A stretch of DNA of 64,000 nt from Streptococcus oriscaviae (GTDB lineage: Bacteria; Bacillota; Bacilli; Lactobacillales; Streptococcaceae): contig NZ_CP073084.1 in NCBI RefSeq assembly GCF_018137985.1, positions 434,001-498,000 on the forward strand, given 5' to 3'. The notes beneath the pieces are model-generated. The model saw only the letters and a program-made list of their open reading frames with translations. It did not search any database and was not told the origin of the DNA. A program made the translations under genes and the position numbers. Position 1 is the first letter of the stretch. Each line of letters starts with the position of its first letter. Shown piece after piece: positions 10,101-18,548 of the stretch.

Positions 10101-11378
10101 CTAGGAAACGATTTCAATAATTTCCTTCGATTTCACAACCCTATCTTCTATTCTAACATTTTTTTGGAAATTTGTAAGCATGTTTTCCGAAATATTTTCA
10201 TTGCTGTAAATAGTTGCAATCTGCTCTCCTTGAACAACAGCTGCCCCAACTTTTTTATGGAAAACAAGGCCGGTTTCATAGTCCAGTTCATCTGTTTTGA
10301 CAGCACGTCCTGCCCCTAATTTCATAGCAAACAATCCAAACTCCATGGCAGGGAGAGCTGTGATGTAGCCTGATTTTTCTGCATAAACAGGCAACTGATG
10401 TTCCACTTGGACTGGCCGATAGAGATCCTCTAAGTCACCTCCTTGGGCTAGAACCATTTCTTCAAACTTCTTGAGAGCAGAACCATCTTGAAGATGCTGG
10501 CGAACTTCATCCAGTGACTTTTCTACCTGAGCCAAACCTAACATGATTTGTGCTAATTCGCAAATGAATTCGGTGACGTCTTCTCTTCCCTTACCTTGAA
10601 GAATGTCCAAAGCTTCAAGGATTTCTAAGCGATTTCCAATAGAGGTTCCTACCGGCTGCGACATATCGGTCAAGACAGCAACGGTCTTTCTACCGACAGC
10701 CTTCCCAAGATCCACCATGGTTTGGGCCAATAGACGAGCATCTTCAACATTTTTCATGAAGGCACCTTCGCCCACAGTAACATCAAGAAGAATGGCATCG
10801 GCACCTGCTGCTATTTTCTTAGACATGACTGAGCTAGCAATCAGTGGAATGGTATCTACGGTCGCTGTCACATCGCGCAGAGCATAGAGAAGCTTATCTG
10901 CCTTGACTAGATTATTGGACTGACCGATGACGGCTAGACCTGCTTGTTGAACTTGGGAAATAAAGTCTTCTTGACTGACTTCAATCTGAAATCCCTTGAT
11001 AGATTCCAGTTTATCGAGGGTTCCACCTGTGTGCCCCAACCCACGACCACTCATTTTAGCAACAGGTACACCAAAGCTAGCCACTAGCGGAACCAAGATA
11101 AGAGTTACTTTATCTCCTACTCCGCCTGTCGAATGTTTGTCTACTTTGATACCAGCAATGGCCGATAAATCAATCTGCTCGCCCGTAGCAACCATAGCCA
11201 TCGTCAGGTCAGAAATTTCGCGTGTGGACATCCCCTTAAAATACACCGCCATAGCGAATGCTGACATCTGATAATCAGGAACTGTTCCATCTACATAGCC
11301 ATTGATAAGCCATTTAATCTCGTCTGTGCTTAATTCATGGCCGTCTCGTTTTTTCTGAATTAAATCAACTGTTCTCAT
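10101..11378 (-). CDS. pdp: Pyrimidine-nucleoside phosphorylase
   Basis: Phosphorolyses uridine, deoxyuridine and thymidine to the base plus (deoxy)ribose 1-phosphate. The 425 residues show the thymidine phosphorylase family signature KMSGRGLGHTGGTLDKLES near residue 108 and the phosphate-binding KHSTGGVGDK near 80. The ATG overlaps the stop of the methyltransferase upstream (ATGA), placing both in one transcript. With deoC, cdd and the importer it forms a complete uptake-and-breakdown route. Confidence 0.95.
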   Translation of the reverse strand: MRTVDLIQKKRDGHELSTDEIKWLINGYVDGTVPDYQMSAFAMAVYFKGMSTREISDLTMAMVATGEQIDLSAIAGIKVDKHSTGGVGDKVTLILVPLVASFGVPVAKMSGRGLGHTGGTLDKLESIKGFQIEVSQEDFISQVQQAGLAVIGQSNNLVKADKLLYALRDVTATVDTIPLIASSVMSKKIAAGADAILLDVTVGEGAFMKNVEDARLLAQTMVDLGKAVGRKTVAVLTDMSQPVGTSIGNRLEILEALDILQGKGREDVTEFICELAQIMLGLAQVEKSLDEVRQHLQDGSALKKFEEMVLAQGGDLEDLYRPVQVEHQLPVYAEKSGYITALPAMEFGLFAMKLGAGRAVKTDELDYETGLVFHKKVGAAVVQGEQIATIYSNENISENMLTNFQKNVRIEDRVVKSKEIIEIVS

Positions 11379-11965
11379 TCTTTCACACTTTCAAGGATAT
11401 AGTATCCTTTGTCTTTCTTTAGAATTTGACAGTTTCCATAGACCTCTTCCATCTTGGTTTTGGCACTTGGGGCTCCTTGCTTTTTTTGAATGACGATTGT
11501 CAACCGTCCTCCAGAAACTAGGTGCTGACTCGCCCCTTCAATAATTGTGTGAACCACTGACTTACCTGCACGAATGGGAGGGTTGGAAACAATGTAGTCG
11601 AAAACACCAGTAACATTTTCATAGATATTGGACTGGAAGATTCTTGCCGCGACTTTGTTTTTTTCGGCATTTTGCTGAGCCAGATCGAGCGCGCGACTAT
11701 TTATATCGATAAGGCTGGCTTTGACTCCGTAAACTTTTGCTAGAGTCAAACCGATAGGGCCATATCCGCATCCAACGTCCAGCAAGGTCTTTCCAGAATT
11801 TACTTCCAAGGCGTTTAAAAGCACCTGACTTCCATAATCTACCATCTTCTTACTAAATACTCCTGCGTCTGTTAAGAAGGTCATTGGAGTACCGAGTAAA
11901 GTGACACGAAGTTCATGAATGTCATGTGCAACACTTGGATTCTTTTCGTAATACATATTGGTCAT
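11375..11965 (-). CDS. Class I SAM methyltransferase, RsmC-like (YbxB type)
   Basis: A 196-residue small-domain methyltransferase of the MTS/RsmC family. SAM motif I is LLDVGCGYGPIGLTLA (about residues 60-75) and the substrate motif IV is IVSNPPIRAGK (NPP), typical of enzymes that methylate exocyclic amines of guanine, probably in rRNA. It is first in the pdp-deoC-cdd operon and ends in an ATGA overlap with pdp. No Shine-Dalgarno precedes the ATG at 11965; instead an extended -10 ends 6 bases before it, so the mRNA may be leaderless. An alternative in-frame ATG lies at 11956. Confidence 0.85.
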   Translation of the reverse strand: MTNMYYEKNPSVAHDIHELRVTLLGTPMTFLTDAGVFSKKMVDYGSQVLLNALEVNSGKTLLDVGCGYGPIGLTLAKVYGVKASLIDINSRALDLAQQNAEKNKVAARIFQSNIYENVTGVFDYIVSNPPIRAGKSVVHTIIEGASQHLVSGGRLTIVIQKKQGAPSAKTKMEEVYGNCQILKKDKGYYILESVKE

Positions 11966-11971
11966 GTCATT

Positions 11972-12000
11972 ATTATATCATTTACTAAAAACGTTTACAA
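11972..12000 (-). promoter_or_regulatory. Promoter of the methyltransferase-pdp-deoC-cdd operon with overlapping cre-like site
   Basis: On the minus strand: TTGTAA (11995-12000), 17-base spacer, TGA TATAAT (11972-11980), then 6 bases to the ATG. A cre-like sequence covers 11985-12000 around a central CG (TTGTAAACGTTTTTAG, one departure from the CcpA consensus) and overlaps the -35, as expected for carbon catabolite repression of nucleoside use. Confidence 0.6.
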
Positions 12001-12004
12001 GAGT

Positions 12005-12033
12005 TTTACTTGGAAGCCATTTCATGCTACAAT
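12005..12033 (+). promoter_or_regulatory. coaA promoter
   Basis: TTTACT at 12005-12010, 17-base spacer, and extended -10 TGC TACAAT ending at 12033. The coaA ATG begins at 12040, so the expected start point falls on the start codon. It is back to back with the divergent methyltransferase promoter, only a few bases apart. Confidence 0.6.
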
Positions 12034-12039
12034 AAGGGC

Positions 12040-12963
12040 ATGAATACAAAAGAATTTTTAAATTTTGAACAAATCAGCCGAAAGACCTGGCAGCAACTCC
12101 ATCGCAATACGACTGTTCCTCTGACTCAGGCCGAACTGAATTCCATCAAAAGTTTTAATGACCGCATCAGCCTGCAAGAAGTATTGGATGTTTACCTTCC
12201 CTTGGTCAATCTCATTCGTATTTATAAGAAAGCTCGTGAGGACTTGACCTTCTCTAAGAGTCTTTTCTTGCAGCAAAAAATTCAATCTCAACCTTTCATC
12301 ATTGGTGTTTCAGGTAGTGTGGCCGTTGGAAAATCAACGACTAGCCGTCTTCTTCAAATACTCATTTCCCGCACCTTCAAGCACGCGCGAGTGGAAATGG
12401 TCACAACGGACGGGTTTCTCTATCCGAATGCCATCCTTGAAAGTCGCAACATATTAGATAGAAAAGGTTTTCCAGAATCTTATGACATGGAGCTTCTGCT
12501 AGACTTCCTTGACACCATAAAAAATGGAGAGGATTACAGTATACCGACCTATTCCCATGAAATTTATGATATCGTTCCTAATCAGTTCCAAACGATTCAG
12601 GCGCCGGACTTTCTCATCGTAGAGGGAATCAATGTTTTTCAAAACCCACAAAACCAGCGCCTCTATGTCAGTGATTATTTCGACCTATCCATCTATGTCG
12701 ATGCAGATGTGACGGATATCGAAACTTGGTACCTCGAACGCTTCCAGAAATTGCTGACGCTTGCTAAAAACGATCCGAATAATTACTATCACCGCTTCAC
12801 TCGACTGTCTTATCCGGAAATTCTAGCCGTCGCCCATGATACTTGGAAAAATATCAATTTAGCCAATCTGGAAAAATACATCGAACCTACTCGCAGCCGA
12901 GCTGATATTATTCTCCACAAGGGTGAAAATCATGAAATTGATGAAATTTACTTGAAAAAATAA
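12040..12963 (+). CDS. coaA: Pantothenate kinase (type I, CoaA)
   Basis: Phosphorylates pantothenate, the first and regulated step of coenzyme A synthesis. The protein, about 307 residues from the chosen ATG, has the P-loop [15 protein letters not shown] near residue 92, the [10 protein letters not shown] segment and the EGINVFQ segment of the PanK family. I use the ATG at 12040 (MNTKEF), matching related proteins; an upstream TTG at 12010 lies inside the promoter. No ribosome site at proper spacing: AAGGG is only 2 bases from the ATG, and the -10 ends 6 bases before it, suggesting a leaderless mRNA. Confidence 0.95.
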   Translation: MNTKEFLNFEQISRKTWQQLHRNTTVPLTQAELNSIKSFNDRISLQEVLDVYLPLVNLIRIYKKAREDLTFSKSLFLQQKIQSQPFIIGVSGSVAVGKSTTSRLLQILISRTFKHARVEMVTTDGFLYPNAILESRNILDRKGFPESYDMELLLDFLDTIKNGEDYSIPTYSHEIYDIVPNQFQTIQAPDFLIVEGINVFQNPQNQRLYVSDYFDLSIYVDADVTDIETWYLERFQKLLTLAKNDPNNYYHRFTRLSYPEILAVAHDTWKNINLANLEKYIEPTRSRADIILHKGENHEIDEIYLKK

Positions 12964-12970
12964 ATTTCAC

Positions 12971-12999
12971 TTGTCAAATACCTTATTTTCAGATATAAT
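12971..12999 (+). promoter_or_regulatory. rpsT promoter
   Basis: TTGTCA (12971-12976), 17-base spacer, TATAAT (12994-12999), just after the coaA stop. Predicted leader about 30 nt, holding GGAGGTG. Confidence 0.8.
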
Positions 13000-13035
13000 G
13001 GTATGGTTAGTACAGAAAAGGTGGAGGTGAAACCA

Positions 13036-13269
13036 TTGGCAAACATTAAATCAGCTATCAAACGTGCTGAATTGAACGTTAAACAAAACGAAAAAAACTC
13101 AGCTCAAAAATCAGCTATGCGTACTGCAATCAAAGCATTTGAAGCTAACCCTTCTGAAGAGCTTTTCCGCGCTGCTAGCTCAGCGATTGACAAAGCAGAA
13201 TCTAAAGGTTTGATTCACAAAAACAAAGCAAGCCGTGACAAAGCTCGTCTTGCAGGTAAACTTGCTTAA
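13036..13269 (+). CDS. rpsT: 30S ribosomal protein S20
   Basis: Primary 16S rRNA-binding protein of the small subunit. The 77 residues ([16 protein letters not shown]...) are Lys/Ala-rich helices with the conserved KSAMRTAIK and [12 protein letters not shown] segments. The start is TTG at 13036: GGAGGTG sits seven bases before it, and the homologous proteins begin at this ANIKSA stretch. An upstream in-frame ATG at 13003 would add residues over the ribosome site and is rejected. Own promoter and terminator: monocistronic. Confidence 0.95.
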   Translation: MANIKSAIKRAELNVKQNEKNSAQKSAMRTAIKAFEANPSEELFRAASSAIDKAESKGLIHKNKASRDKARLAGKLA

Positions 13270-13272
13270 GAA

Positions 13273-13298
13273 AAAGGCTCTGTCAGGGCTTTTTTTTT
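13273..13298 (+). terminator. rpsT terminator
   Basis: Eight-pair stem (13273-13280 with 13286-13293, two G-T pairs), 5-base loop, then T8. Confidence 0.8.
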
Positions 13299-13329
13299 GC
13301 CCAAACGCCCACAAGGATAGACCGACGAC

Positions 13330-13372
13330 AAAAAAAGCTTAGAACCTGTGAAACATCGGTTTTAAGCTTTTT
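13330..13372 (-). terminator. Terminator of the transglutaminase-like lipoprotein gene (bidirectional form)
   Basis: A 14-pair stem (about 13333-13346 with 13357-13371) carries A7 on its left and T5 on its right, so it can end transcription in either direction. It follows the minus-strand gene stop at 13384. Confidence 0.75.
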
Positions 13373-13383
13373 CTGTTATCAGA

Positions 13384-14628
13384 CTATCGCCAATTTTTTA
13401 TTCGGAAAGTGTAGGTGTGGTCTTCCCATTCGTATTCATAGGTTTCTGTAAATCCAAAAACACTATCAAAGGCTTGAAAAATAAAGTTCCCTTCCCTACC
13501 TGCTTCTGCAACCATTTGATCCAGAGCTTGCTTGGTTGCAAATTGCATTTCAATTTGCTGAACACTCGGGTCTGAAGCCCGATTGATAACCAGATTTGAA
13601 ATGGCTGCGGTATCAAAGCTTTCAAAGTAACTGCCATTCAAGACAAAATAATTCAAGGAATTATCTGTAAAAGCTGGATAATCTAGCTCTTGAATACTAT
13701 GGTAGTAATCTCCCCAGAAGTCGAGCAGATCCTTGTCGGGTTTGTGGCTGATATGGAGGATTTGCTCTGGGACGCAGAGATAATTGTAGTTGATGCTAGA
13801 GCTTATCTGCTCGTTCATTTCTCCTTCAAAAATTGGATCCCCCCAAGTGGCATCTATCCCATAATACTGACCGTCAATCTCAACTAGATTCCAAGCATGG
13901 CTATTGTTTTCATAAGGACTTCCTTCGATCACCCCAGTGACATAGATAGAGTTGATTCCGGCCTTTTCACAAAGAAACTGAAAAGTACGGCTATAACCAG
14001 CACAGACGGACAGTTTATCAACCAAGACGCTCTTGATGCCTTGCCCTTTCCACGATTCTGCATCATCGGTCAAGGCTGCAACATTGTAGTCCGTTTGGTT
14101 GATGATATACTCATAGATATACTTCACCTTGTCATAATCACTTCCCTGTGGCAGTTGGCTAACTATCTGATCTCCAATAGACTGCAATAGCCGATAGGTT
14201 TCTTGGACATATACAGGATAAGTCGGAGAAACAATTTCTGGGGTATACAAGCCATCTCTCAAGGCTTCTGACATCCAGTAAAACTCGGGGTAGTCGTTGG
14301 CGACGGAAGTATACACCCTATACTCAGATTCCTCAGAAAGCTCAGGAAGTTCTATGTAAGACTCAAACTCACTCAGACCGTAACTAAGCAGAATGTAGGC
14401 TTCTCGATCACTCTTGCTGTCTAGCTGCTGATAATAAAAATTATCTTTAGCTTCTTCTGATAGCTGCATCATTTTTGCAGCTTTTTCCTGCTTCTCCTTT
14501 TCTAGTTTGGCTCTCTGGGCATTGTAAGCCTTCGCAACCTGACTCTCCCTCTGGTTGTCACTCTGACAGGAAGACAGTAGAAAAACACTCACTACCAACG
14601 CTACTAGATACTGAATCCGTTTCGTCAT
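13384..14628 (-). CDS. Lipoprotein with transglutaminase-like domain
   Basis: A 414-residue surface lipoprotein; the signal peptide ends VFLLSSCQSD (lipidated Cys near 21). A coiled, charged stretch (residues 25-60) leads to a transglutaminase/protease-like core with the triad Cys (SVCAGYSRTFQFLC), His (NSHAWNLVEIDGQYYGIDATW) and Asp (the DATWGDP part). Such domains act as cysteine peptidases or cross-linkers near the cell wall; the substrate is unknown. ATG at 14628 has AGGAGG eight bases upstream; a GTG nine bases further up overlaps the ribosome site. An extended -10 TGCTATACT lies at 14654-14662. It sits downstream of ciaRH but has its own promoter and terminator. Confidence 0.82.
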   Translation of the reverse strand: MTKRIQYLVALVVSVFLLSSCQSDNQRESQVAKAYNAQRAKLEKEKQEKAAKMMQLSEEAKDNFYYQQLDSKSDREAYILLSYGLSEFESYIELPELSEESEYRVYTSVANDYPEFYWMSEALRDGLYTPEIVSPTYPVYVQETYRLLQSIGDQIVSQLPQGSDYDKVKYIYEYIINQTDYNVAALTDDAESWKGQGIKSVLVDKLSVCAGYSRTFQFLCEKAGINSIYVTGVIEGSPYENNSHAWNLVEIDGQYYGIDATWGDPIFEGEMNEQISSSINYNYLCVPEQILHISHKPDKDLLDFWGDYYHSIQELDYPAFTDNSLNYFVLNGSYFESFDTAAISNLVINRASDPSVQQIEMQFATKQALDQMVAEAGREGNFIFQAFDSVFGFTETYEYEWEDHTYTFRIKNWR

Positions 14629-14694
14629 CTCCCGCACCTCCTATATTAAAGATAGTATAGCACAATAGGATATATTTTACTAGCATTTGCTGGA

Positions 14695-14728
14695 TAAAAA
14701 ACAGACAAAGTATACATACTCTGTCTGT
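14695..14728 (-). terminator. ciaRH terminator
   Basis: A 13-pair stem (14701-14713 with 14716-14728, one wobble) with a 2-base loop; on the minus strand it is followed by T6 just after the ciaH stop. Confidence 0.85.
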
Positions 14729-14738
14729 CATGTTCTTT

Positions 14739-16127
14739 TTATCTTGGGAGTCTGACCTCAAAAATAGTTCCCTTAGGATGATTGTCTCGAATCTGAATGC
14801 TGCCATCTAAGGTGTCAATGATCTGCTTGGCCAAAGAAAGCCCCAAACCAAATCCCCCCTTCTGCCGAGTCCGGGCCTTGTCCACCCGATAAAAGCGATC
14901 AAAGATTTTTTTCTTATCTTCTGCTCGGATTCCTAGGCCATTATCAGCGATAGTAAAGACTAGGTAGCGGTCCTTAATTCTACTGTCAATATGAATCTGT
15001 CCATCTTCATCAGAATATTTGAGGGCATTGTCAAACAGGATGGTCATCAACTGTTTGAGAAGCACGCGATCCGTCCGAATGGACTGCTTGACTTCATTGT
15101 TTACCTGCAATTCTTTTCCGTTTTCTTCAGCCATAATGGCATAGTTTGCAAACACCTCATCAAAAAAACTTGGTGGAATATCTGAAATTTCCGGTTTCAG
15201 GCCATCATCACGCCGAGCCAAATTGAGCAGGCTCGTTGTGAGCAGGCGCATGTTGCGGACTTCTTCCAGACTGGAGGCGATATTCTCGCTGCTTTCCATG
15301 ATGGTCGCTTCAGGATGACGGAACAAGCTCTCCAGACGATTTTGCAGAACAGCTAGCGGTGTGCGCAATTCGTGACTGGCATTTTCCACAAAGTCTTTTT
15401 GCTTCTGAAAACTAACTAAGAGTGGACGCATGCTGACATTTGCCAGATAAATACTAGCTACGATGGAAATCAACCAGAAGGATATCATGACCAGTGCCAC
15501 CGTTGACTCGTAAGAAGCAATGGAGGACTTGATTTGACTGACATTGGAGTAAATGACAGCGTATTTGATGTCCAGAGAAGCGTATTCTCCCAAATCTTCA
15601 CTGGTCAGCTCAATCGTCATATAACGATAATCTTCTTGGCCACCAAATGGAGTTTCCACTGTGACCTCCTTTATACTTTCCAGCTCATCCTTGTCCAACT
15701 TCAAATCGGATAGGCTGGAGAATTGATCCGGGTTAAAGACCTGCCCCTTGCTATCGTAGATAACCACATGAAAGTTGGTGCTCAAACGTATTTTTGAACC
15801 GACTTTTTGACCTTGCTGAGGCTGGCTCATACTCTCTTCAGTGGTTGAGCCTGTCGTAGAAGGGGGTGTTTCTTCTGTTACTTCTCCCTTTTCTAAAACA
15901 ATCTCGCTCCCAGGGGCATAACTTCTAGCAATGGCAAACTGAATCGCCGTGGTAGGATCCTGATAGATTTTATGGAACGTATCATCTGTATTTTGATACA
16001 TGGTAGCCCTCATGAGCTGAAAGATAATCATGGTCATGAAGCCAAAAATGAGGGTAAAAACAGCAAAATAACGGATAAAATATGCAAAATTATCCGTACG
16101 ATAGAGCTTTCTAAATTTATTCAACAT
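14739..16127 (-). CDS. ciaH: Sensor histidine kinase CiaH
   Basis: Membrane sensor of the CiaRH system that in streptococci influences competence, cell-wall stress and virulence. The 462 residues have TM1 at about 20-38, an extracellular sensor region (about 45-205) with a low-complexity Thr/Ser/Gln stretch at 84-108, TM2 at about 210-230, the phospho-acceptor His252 in [18 protein letters not shown], and the ATPase N box ([14 protein letters not shown]), G1 (IADNGLGI) and G2 ([14 protein letters not shown]). The [16 protein letters not shown] pattern matches pneumococcal CiaH. Start overlaps ciaR by 11 bases. Confidence 0.95.
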   Translation of the reverse strand: MLNKFRKLYRTDNFAYFIRYFAVFTLIFGFMTMIIFQLMRATMYQNTDDTFHKIYQDPTTAIQFAIARSYAPGSEIVLEKGEVTEETPPSTTGSTTEESMSQPQQGQKVGSKIRLSTNFHVVIYDSKGQVFNPDQFSSLSDLKLDKDELESIKEVTVETPFGGQEDYRYMTIELTSEDLGEYASLDIKYAVIYSNVSQIKSSIASYESTVALVMISFWLISIVASIYLANVSMRPLLVSFQKQKDFVENASHELRTPLAVLQNRLESLFRHPEATIMESSENIASSLEEVRNMRLLTTSLLNLARRDDGLKPEISDIPPSFFDEVFANYAIMAEENGKELQVNNEVKQSIRTDRVLLKQLMTILFDNALKYSDEDGQIHIDSRIKDRYLVFTIADNGLGIRAEDKKKIFDRFYRVDKARTRQKGGFGLGLSLAKQIIDTLDGSIQIRDNHPKGTIFEVRLPR

Positions 16128-16791
16128 TCTTCAAAATGTAACCAACACTACGGAGAGTTTGTAGGTTCTCTCCAAAGGCGGTACCTTTCAATTTTTTTCT
16201 TATTTTAGAAACGTAGACCTCAACGACCGAAATAGTCGTATCGCTGTCAAAGCCCCAAATGCGGTCGAAAATTTGTGTCTTAGGCAGGATAACATTTTGA
16301 TTTTGTAGGAAATACACTAGCAAATCAAATTCCTTGCCCAAAAGCTCCACTTCAACACCGTTGACTAAGGTAGAGTTAGTTGAAAGATCAACCGAAACAT
16401 CGCCATAAGAAAGAGTATTCTCATTGAATTTCCCAGCGCGTTTCAACAAGGCCTGAATACGCATTTTTAGCTCTTCTAGGTAGAATGGTTTGGTCAAGTA
16501 GTCATCGGCTCCCAACTCAAATCCATGTCCCTTGTCATCAAGACTTTCTTTTGCAGTGGTAATGAGAACTGGCGTGGTGATGCCTTTTTCACGCAATTCC
16601 TTCAAGACTTGGAATCCGTCCTTTTCAGGCAACATCAAGTCCAGCAAAATCAAATCATACACCCCTGATTCGGCTTCATAAAGACCTTCGTCACCATCAA
16701 AAACCTGCATAACATCTGCAAAATCATCTAGGAAATCAAAGACGGAATTTGAAAGACTGAGATCATCTTCAACTAACAATATCTTAATCAT
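16117..16791 (-). CDS. ciaR: Response regulator CiaR
   Basis: OmpR/PhoB-type DNA-binding regulator, 224 residues: receiver domain with phospho-Asp51 ([13 protein letters not shown]), acidic pocket EDD at 8-10, conserved Thr/Lys ([13 protein letters not shown]), and a C-terminal winged helix ending in [12 protein letters not shown] and LRSVGYILK. In related species it binds the direct repeat TTTAAG-N5-TTTAAG; a near match lies at 17414-17430. AAAAAAGGAG precedes the ATG. Confidence 0.96.
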   Translation of the reverse strand: MIKILLVEDDLSLSNSVFDFLDDFADVMQVFDGDEGLYEAESGVYDLILLDLMLPEKDGFQVLKELREKGITTPVLITTAKESLDDKGHGFELGADDYLTKPFYLEELKMRIQALLKRAGKFNENTLSYGDVSVDLSTNSTLVNGVEVELLGKEFDLLVYFLQNQNVILPKTQIFDRIWGFDSDTTISVVEVYVSKIRKKLKGTAFGENLQTLRSVGYILKNVE

Positions 16792-16811
16792 AGGCTGTCT
16801 CCTTTTTTAAC

Positions 16812-16820
16812 ATTATATCA
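16812..16820 (-). promoter_or_regulatory. ciaR promoter, extended -10
   Basis: Minus strand TGATATAAT, giving a leader of about 13-14 nt that holds AAGGAG. No clear -35 and no TTTAAG repeat was seen directly at this promoter. Confidence 0.55.
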
Positions 16821-16844
16821 TGGAAAGAATAAAAACTGAATCAT

Positions 16845-17249
16845 TTATTGAGAATCCGAAGAAATACTGCTATCTGTACCTTGGCTTGCTTCAGTATCCT
16901 GAGGATTTTTGGTCGGTGGCTGCATATCACCGTTGGTTGACTGACTGGCACCACTGGTCGCATCTGTTCCCGGAGGCAGTTGACTTCTATTTCCTCCACC
17001 TTGGCCAGGAGCTGGCTGCATTTGCTTACCAGTATTTTGCCCTGGAGTAAGCGCACCGTTTTGTCCAGGCGGAATCTTCCCTTGTGGAGGTGCTTCTGCT
17101 TCAGCTAATGACGACTGAGTTTGCGAACTGGTTGTAGCTGTTTGCTTTCCGATTCCAAGACCTGCTGCAAAGCCTAGTGTAACACTGGAAATAGCCACTG
17201 TTGCCAAGAAGATTTTGGGATGCGACGTCATTTTATTGAGTAATGACAT
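16845..17249 (-). CDS. Small membrane-anchored or secreted Pro/Gln/Gly/Ser-rich protein
   Basis: A 134-residue protein of unknown function. Residues 1-14 are basic, 15-35 form one hydrophobic helix (FLATVAISSVTLGFAAGLGIG), and the rest is a disordered, extracellular, low-complexity region rich in Pro, Gly, Gln, Ser and Thr with repeated PGQN/PGQG units. It lacks a Cys lipobox and an LPXTG motif, so it is likely an N-terminally anchored or released protein. GAGGTAAAC precedes the ATG. It lies directly upstream of ciaR on the same strand, about 140 bases behind a CiaR-type promoter, and could be read through into ciaRH. Confidence 0.7.
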   Translation of the reverse strand: MSLLNKMTSHPKIFLATVAISSVTLGFAAGLGIGKQTATTSSQTQSSLAEAEAPPQGKIPPGQNGALTPGQNTGKQMQPAPGQGGGNRSQLPPGTDATSGASQSTNGDMQPPTKNPQDTEASQGTDSSISSDSQ

Positions 17250-17397
17250 TGTTTACCTCACTTTCCAATAGTAACGAAACCTAGCTATCCGTAACAGAAA
17301 CAAGCTACTATTTTTCTTCTTGTTATGAGAAAGAAGGCACGAATAGGTTTTAAATATCAGATTGGCTCGGCACATCTAGTCTAGGTTTCTATGAACA

Positions 17398-17430
17398 AGT
17401 ATAGCCGAGCAAACTTAAAACTTGCTAAAA
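17398..17430 (-). promoter_or_regulatory. Probable CiaR-controlled promoter
   Basis: Minus strand: TTTTAG (17425-17430), 5 bases, TTTAAG (17414-17419), 10 bases, TATACT (17398-17403). The known CiaR site is the direct repeat TTTAAG-N5-TTTAAG placed about 10 bases before the -10; this has one mismatch and the right spacing. It points to the 134-residue gene and ciaRH, or to a small RNA in the 140-base leader. Confidence 0.55.
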
Positions 17431-17508
17431 ATATTAGCAAGTTGATATAAAAATAGCCTTGTAAAATGATAACGGCCTTGTCCCTCTTGAATGAGGAGCA
17501 AAGCCGTT
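17419..17508 (-). terminator. Tandem hairpins after the LPXTG gene
   Basis: The 349 bases between the LPXTG gene and the small protein gene hold a 10-pair hairpin (17419-17428 with 17434-17443, 5-base loop) with TTTT on its minus-strand 3' side, a long hairpin (17471-17480 with 17499-17508) with an inner CCTC/GAGG stem, and a 5-pair hairpin near 17546-17563. They probably end the LPXTG transcript; the first one overlaps the CiaR-type repeat. A further inverted pair, GGCTCGGC at 17364-17371 and GCCGAGC at 17404-17410, is unexplained. Confidence 0.5.
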
Positions 17509-17598
17509 GCTTAATCGTTTATTATTTGACTGTCCACTTATTTAGGAGCAGTATCATGCTCCATCTCTTGTCCCACTCGGTCGAAAATTGGTTGTGAA

Positions 17599-18510
17599 CT
17601 ACTTCCTATTTTTTAGACTTTTTGCTTTCAGTGCAAAAATACCTATCAAGAATGCCGCAAGTATTCCTCCAATCCAAGCGAACACATTACTTTGCTCACC
17701 TGTATTTGGCAAGGTCGCCTTCCTTGTTCCTGAAGTAGTTGTTGTGGGATTAGCCGATGAAGGATTTGGAGTGACTTTTTTAGATTGCCCTTGTGTTTGA
17801 GTTGTTTCTGAAATGATTTTTGGAGCTTCAGAATCTTTTTTTGGCTTCTCCGGTGTTACTTTTGGTGCCTCAGGGTCCGCCTTTGGCTTCTCCGGTGTCA
17901 CTTTTGGTGCTTCGGGCTCGGCCTTAGGTTTTTCTGGCGTCACTTTCGGCACTTCGGGATCCGCCTTGGGTTTTTCAGGCGTTACTTTCGGCGCTTCGGG
18001 ATTAGTCTTAGGCTTCTCCGGTGTCACTTTTGGTGCTTCGGGCTTAGCCTTCGGCTTCTCCGGTGTTACTTTCGGCGCTTCGGGATTAGTCTTAGGCTTC
18101 TCCGGCGTTACTTTCGGCGCTTCGAGTTCGGCCTTAGGTTTTTCTGGTGTCACTTTCGGTGCTTCGGGATTAGTCTTAGGCTTCTCCGGCGTTACTTTCG
18201 GCGCTTCGGGTTCGGCCTTAGGTTTTTCTGGTGTCACTTTCGGTGCTTCGGGCTCGGTCTTGGGTTTTTCTGGTGTCACTTTTGGTGCTTCGGGTTCAGC
18301 CTTGGGTTTTTCTGGTGTCACTTTTGGTGCTTCGGGTTCTGTCTTAGGCTTCTCTGGAGTTGGTGCTACTTCAGCCAATTCTACAACAGGGGATAGGATG
18401 ATTGGCTGTTTGATGATAGTGTCTTCACTAACTGGATTGTTTTGTTCGTCAACCCAGCCAGTTACTTTGTAGCCTTTTTGAAGAATAAGATCTCCTTGTT
18501 GCGGTTTCAA
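17599..18510 (-). pseudogene. LPXTG surface protein, C-terminal part cut off by a frameshift
   Basis: This frame continues the protein encoded at 18549-19808 after a one-base shift. It can be read back, without a stop, to the junction at 18549 (residues LKNILPTIRTALSG precede the first TTG). It encodes the end of a beta-grasp-like unit (GYKVTGWVDEQNNPV), twelve or so copies of a 14-residue Pro/Lys/Glu repeat (PEAPKVTPEKPKxE), a Ser/Thr stretch and a classical sorting signal: LPNTG, a hydrophobic span and KAKSLKNRK. As it stands it has no signal peptide and no good ribosome site, so it should not be made or anchored on its own. It would be a SrtA substrate in the intact gene. Confidence 0.8.
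17815..18357 (-). repeat. 42-bp tandem repeat array in the LPXTG gene
   Basis: About twelve copies of a 42-bp unit coding PEAPKVTPEKPKxE. The variable residues alternate (KA.. then KT..) over much of the array, giving an 84-bp higher-order unit. Homogeneous codons between units suggest recent unequal crossing-over. The complement also reads open, giving a false Gly/Phe-rich protein on the plus strand. Confidence 0.9.
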
Positions 18511-18548
18511 ACCAGAGAGAGCAGTCCTAATGGTAGGGAGAATATTTT

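Noticed and set aside
13003..13035. ATG at 13003 as the start of rpsT
   Set aside because: The Shine-Dalgarno sequence lies after it, and S20 proteins begin at the ANIKSA stretch.
17364..17410. GGCTCGGC/GCCGAGC pair and a similar CCGAGC string at 40.68 kb as copies of a repeat family
   Set aside because: Similarity is limited to six to eight bases; too short to call a dispersed repeat without a genome search.
17815..18357. Possible CRISPR array because of regular repeats
   Set aside because: The 42-bp units are contiguous, in frame and coding, with no unique spacers and no cas genes.
17813..18472. A 219-codon plus-strand frame of repeated Gly-Phe-Ser-Gly-Val units
   Set aside because: It is the mirror of the coding repeat of the LPXTG gene; the open frame is a by-product of repeat codons.
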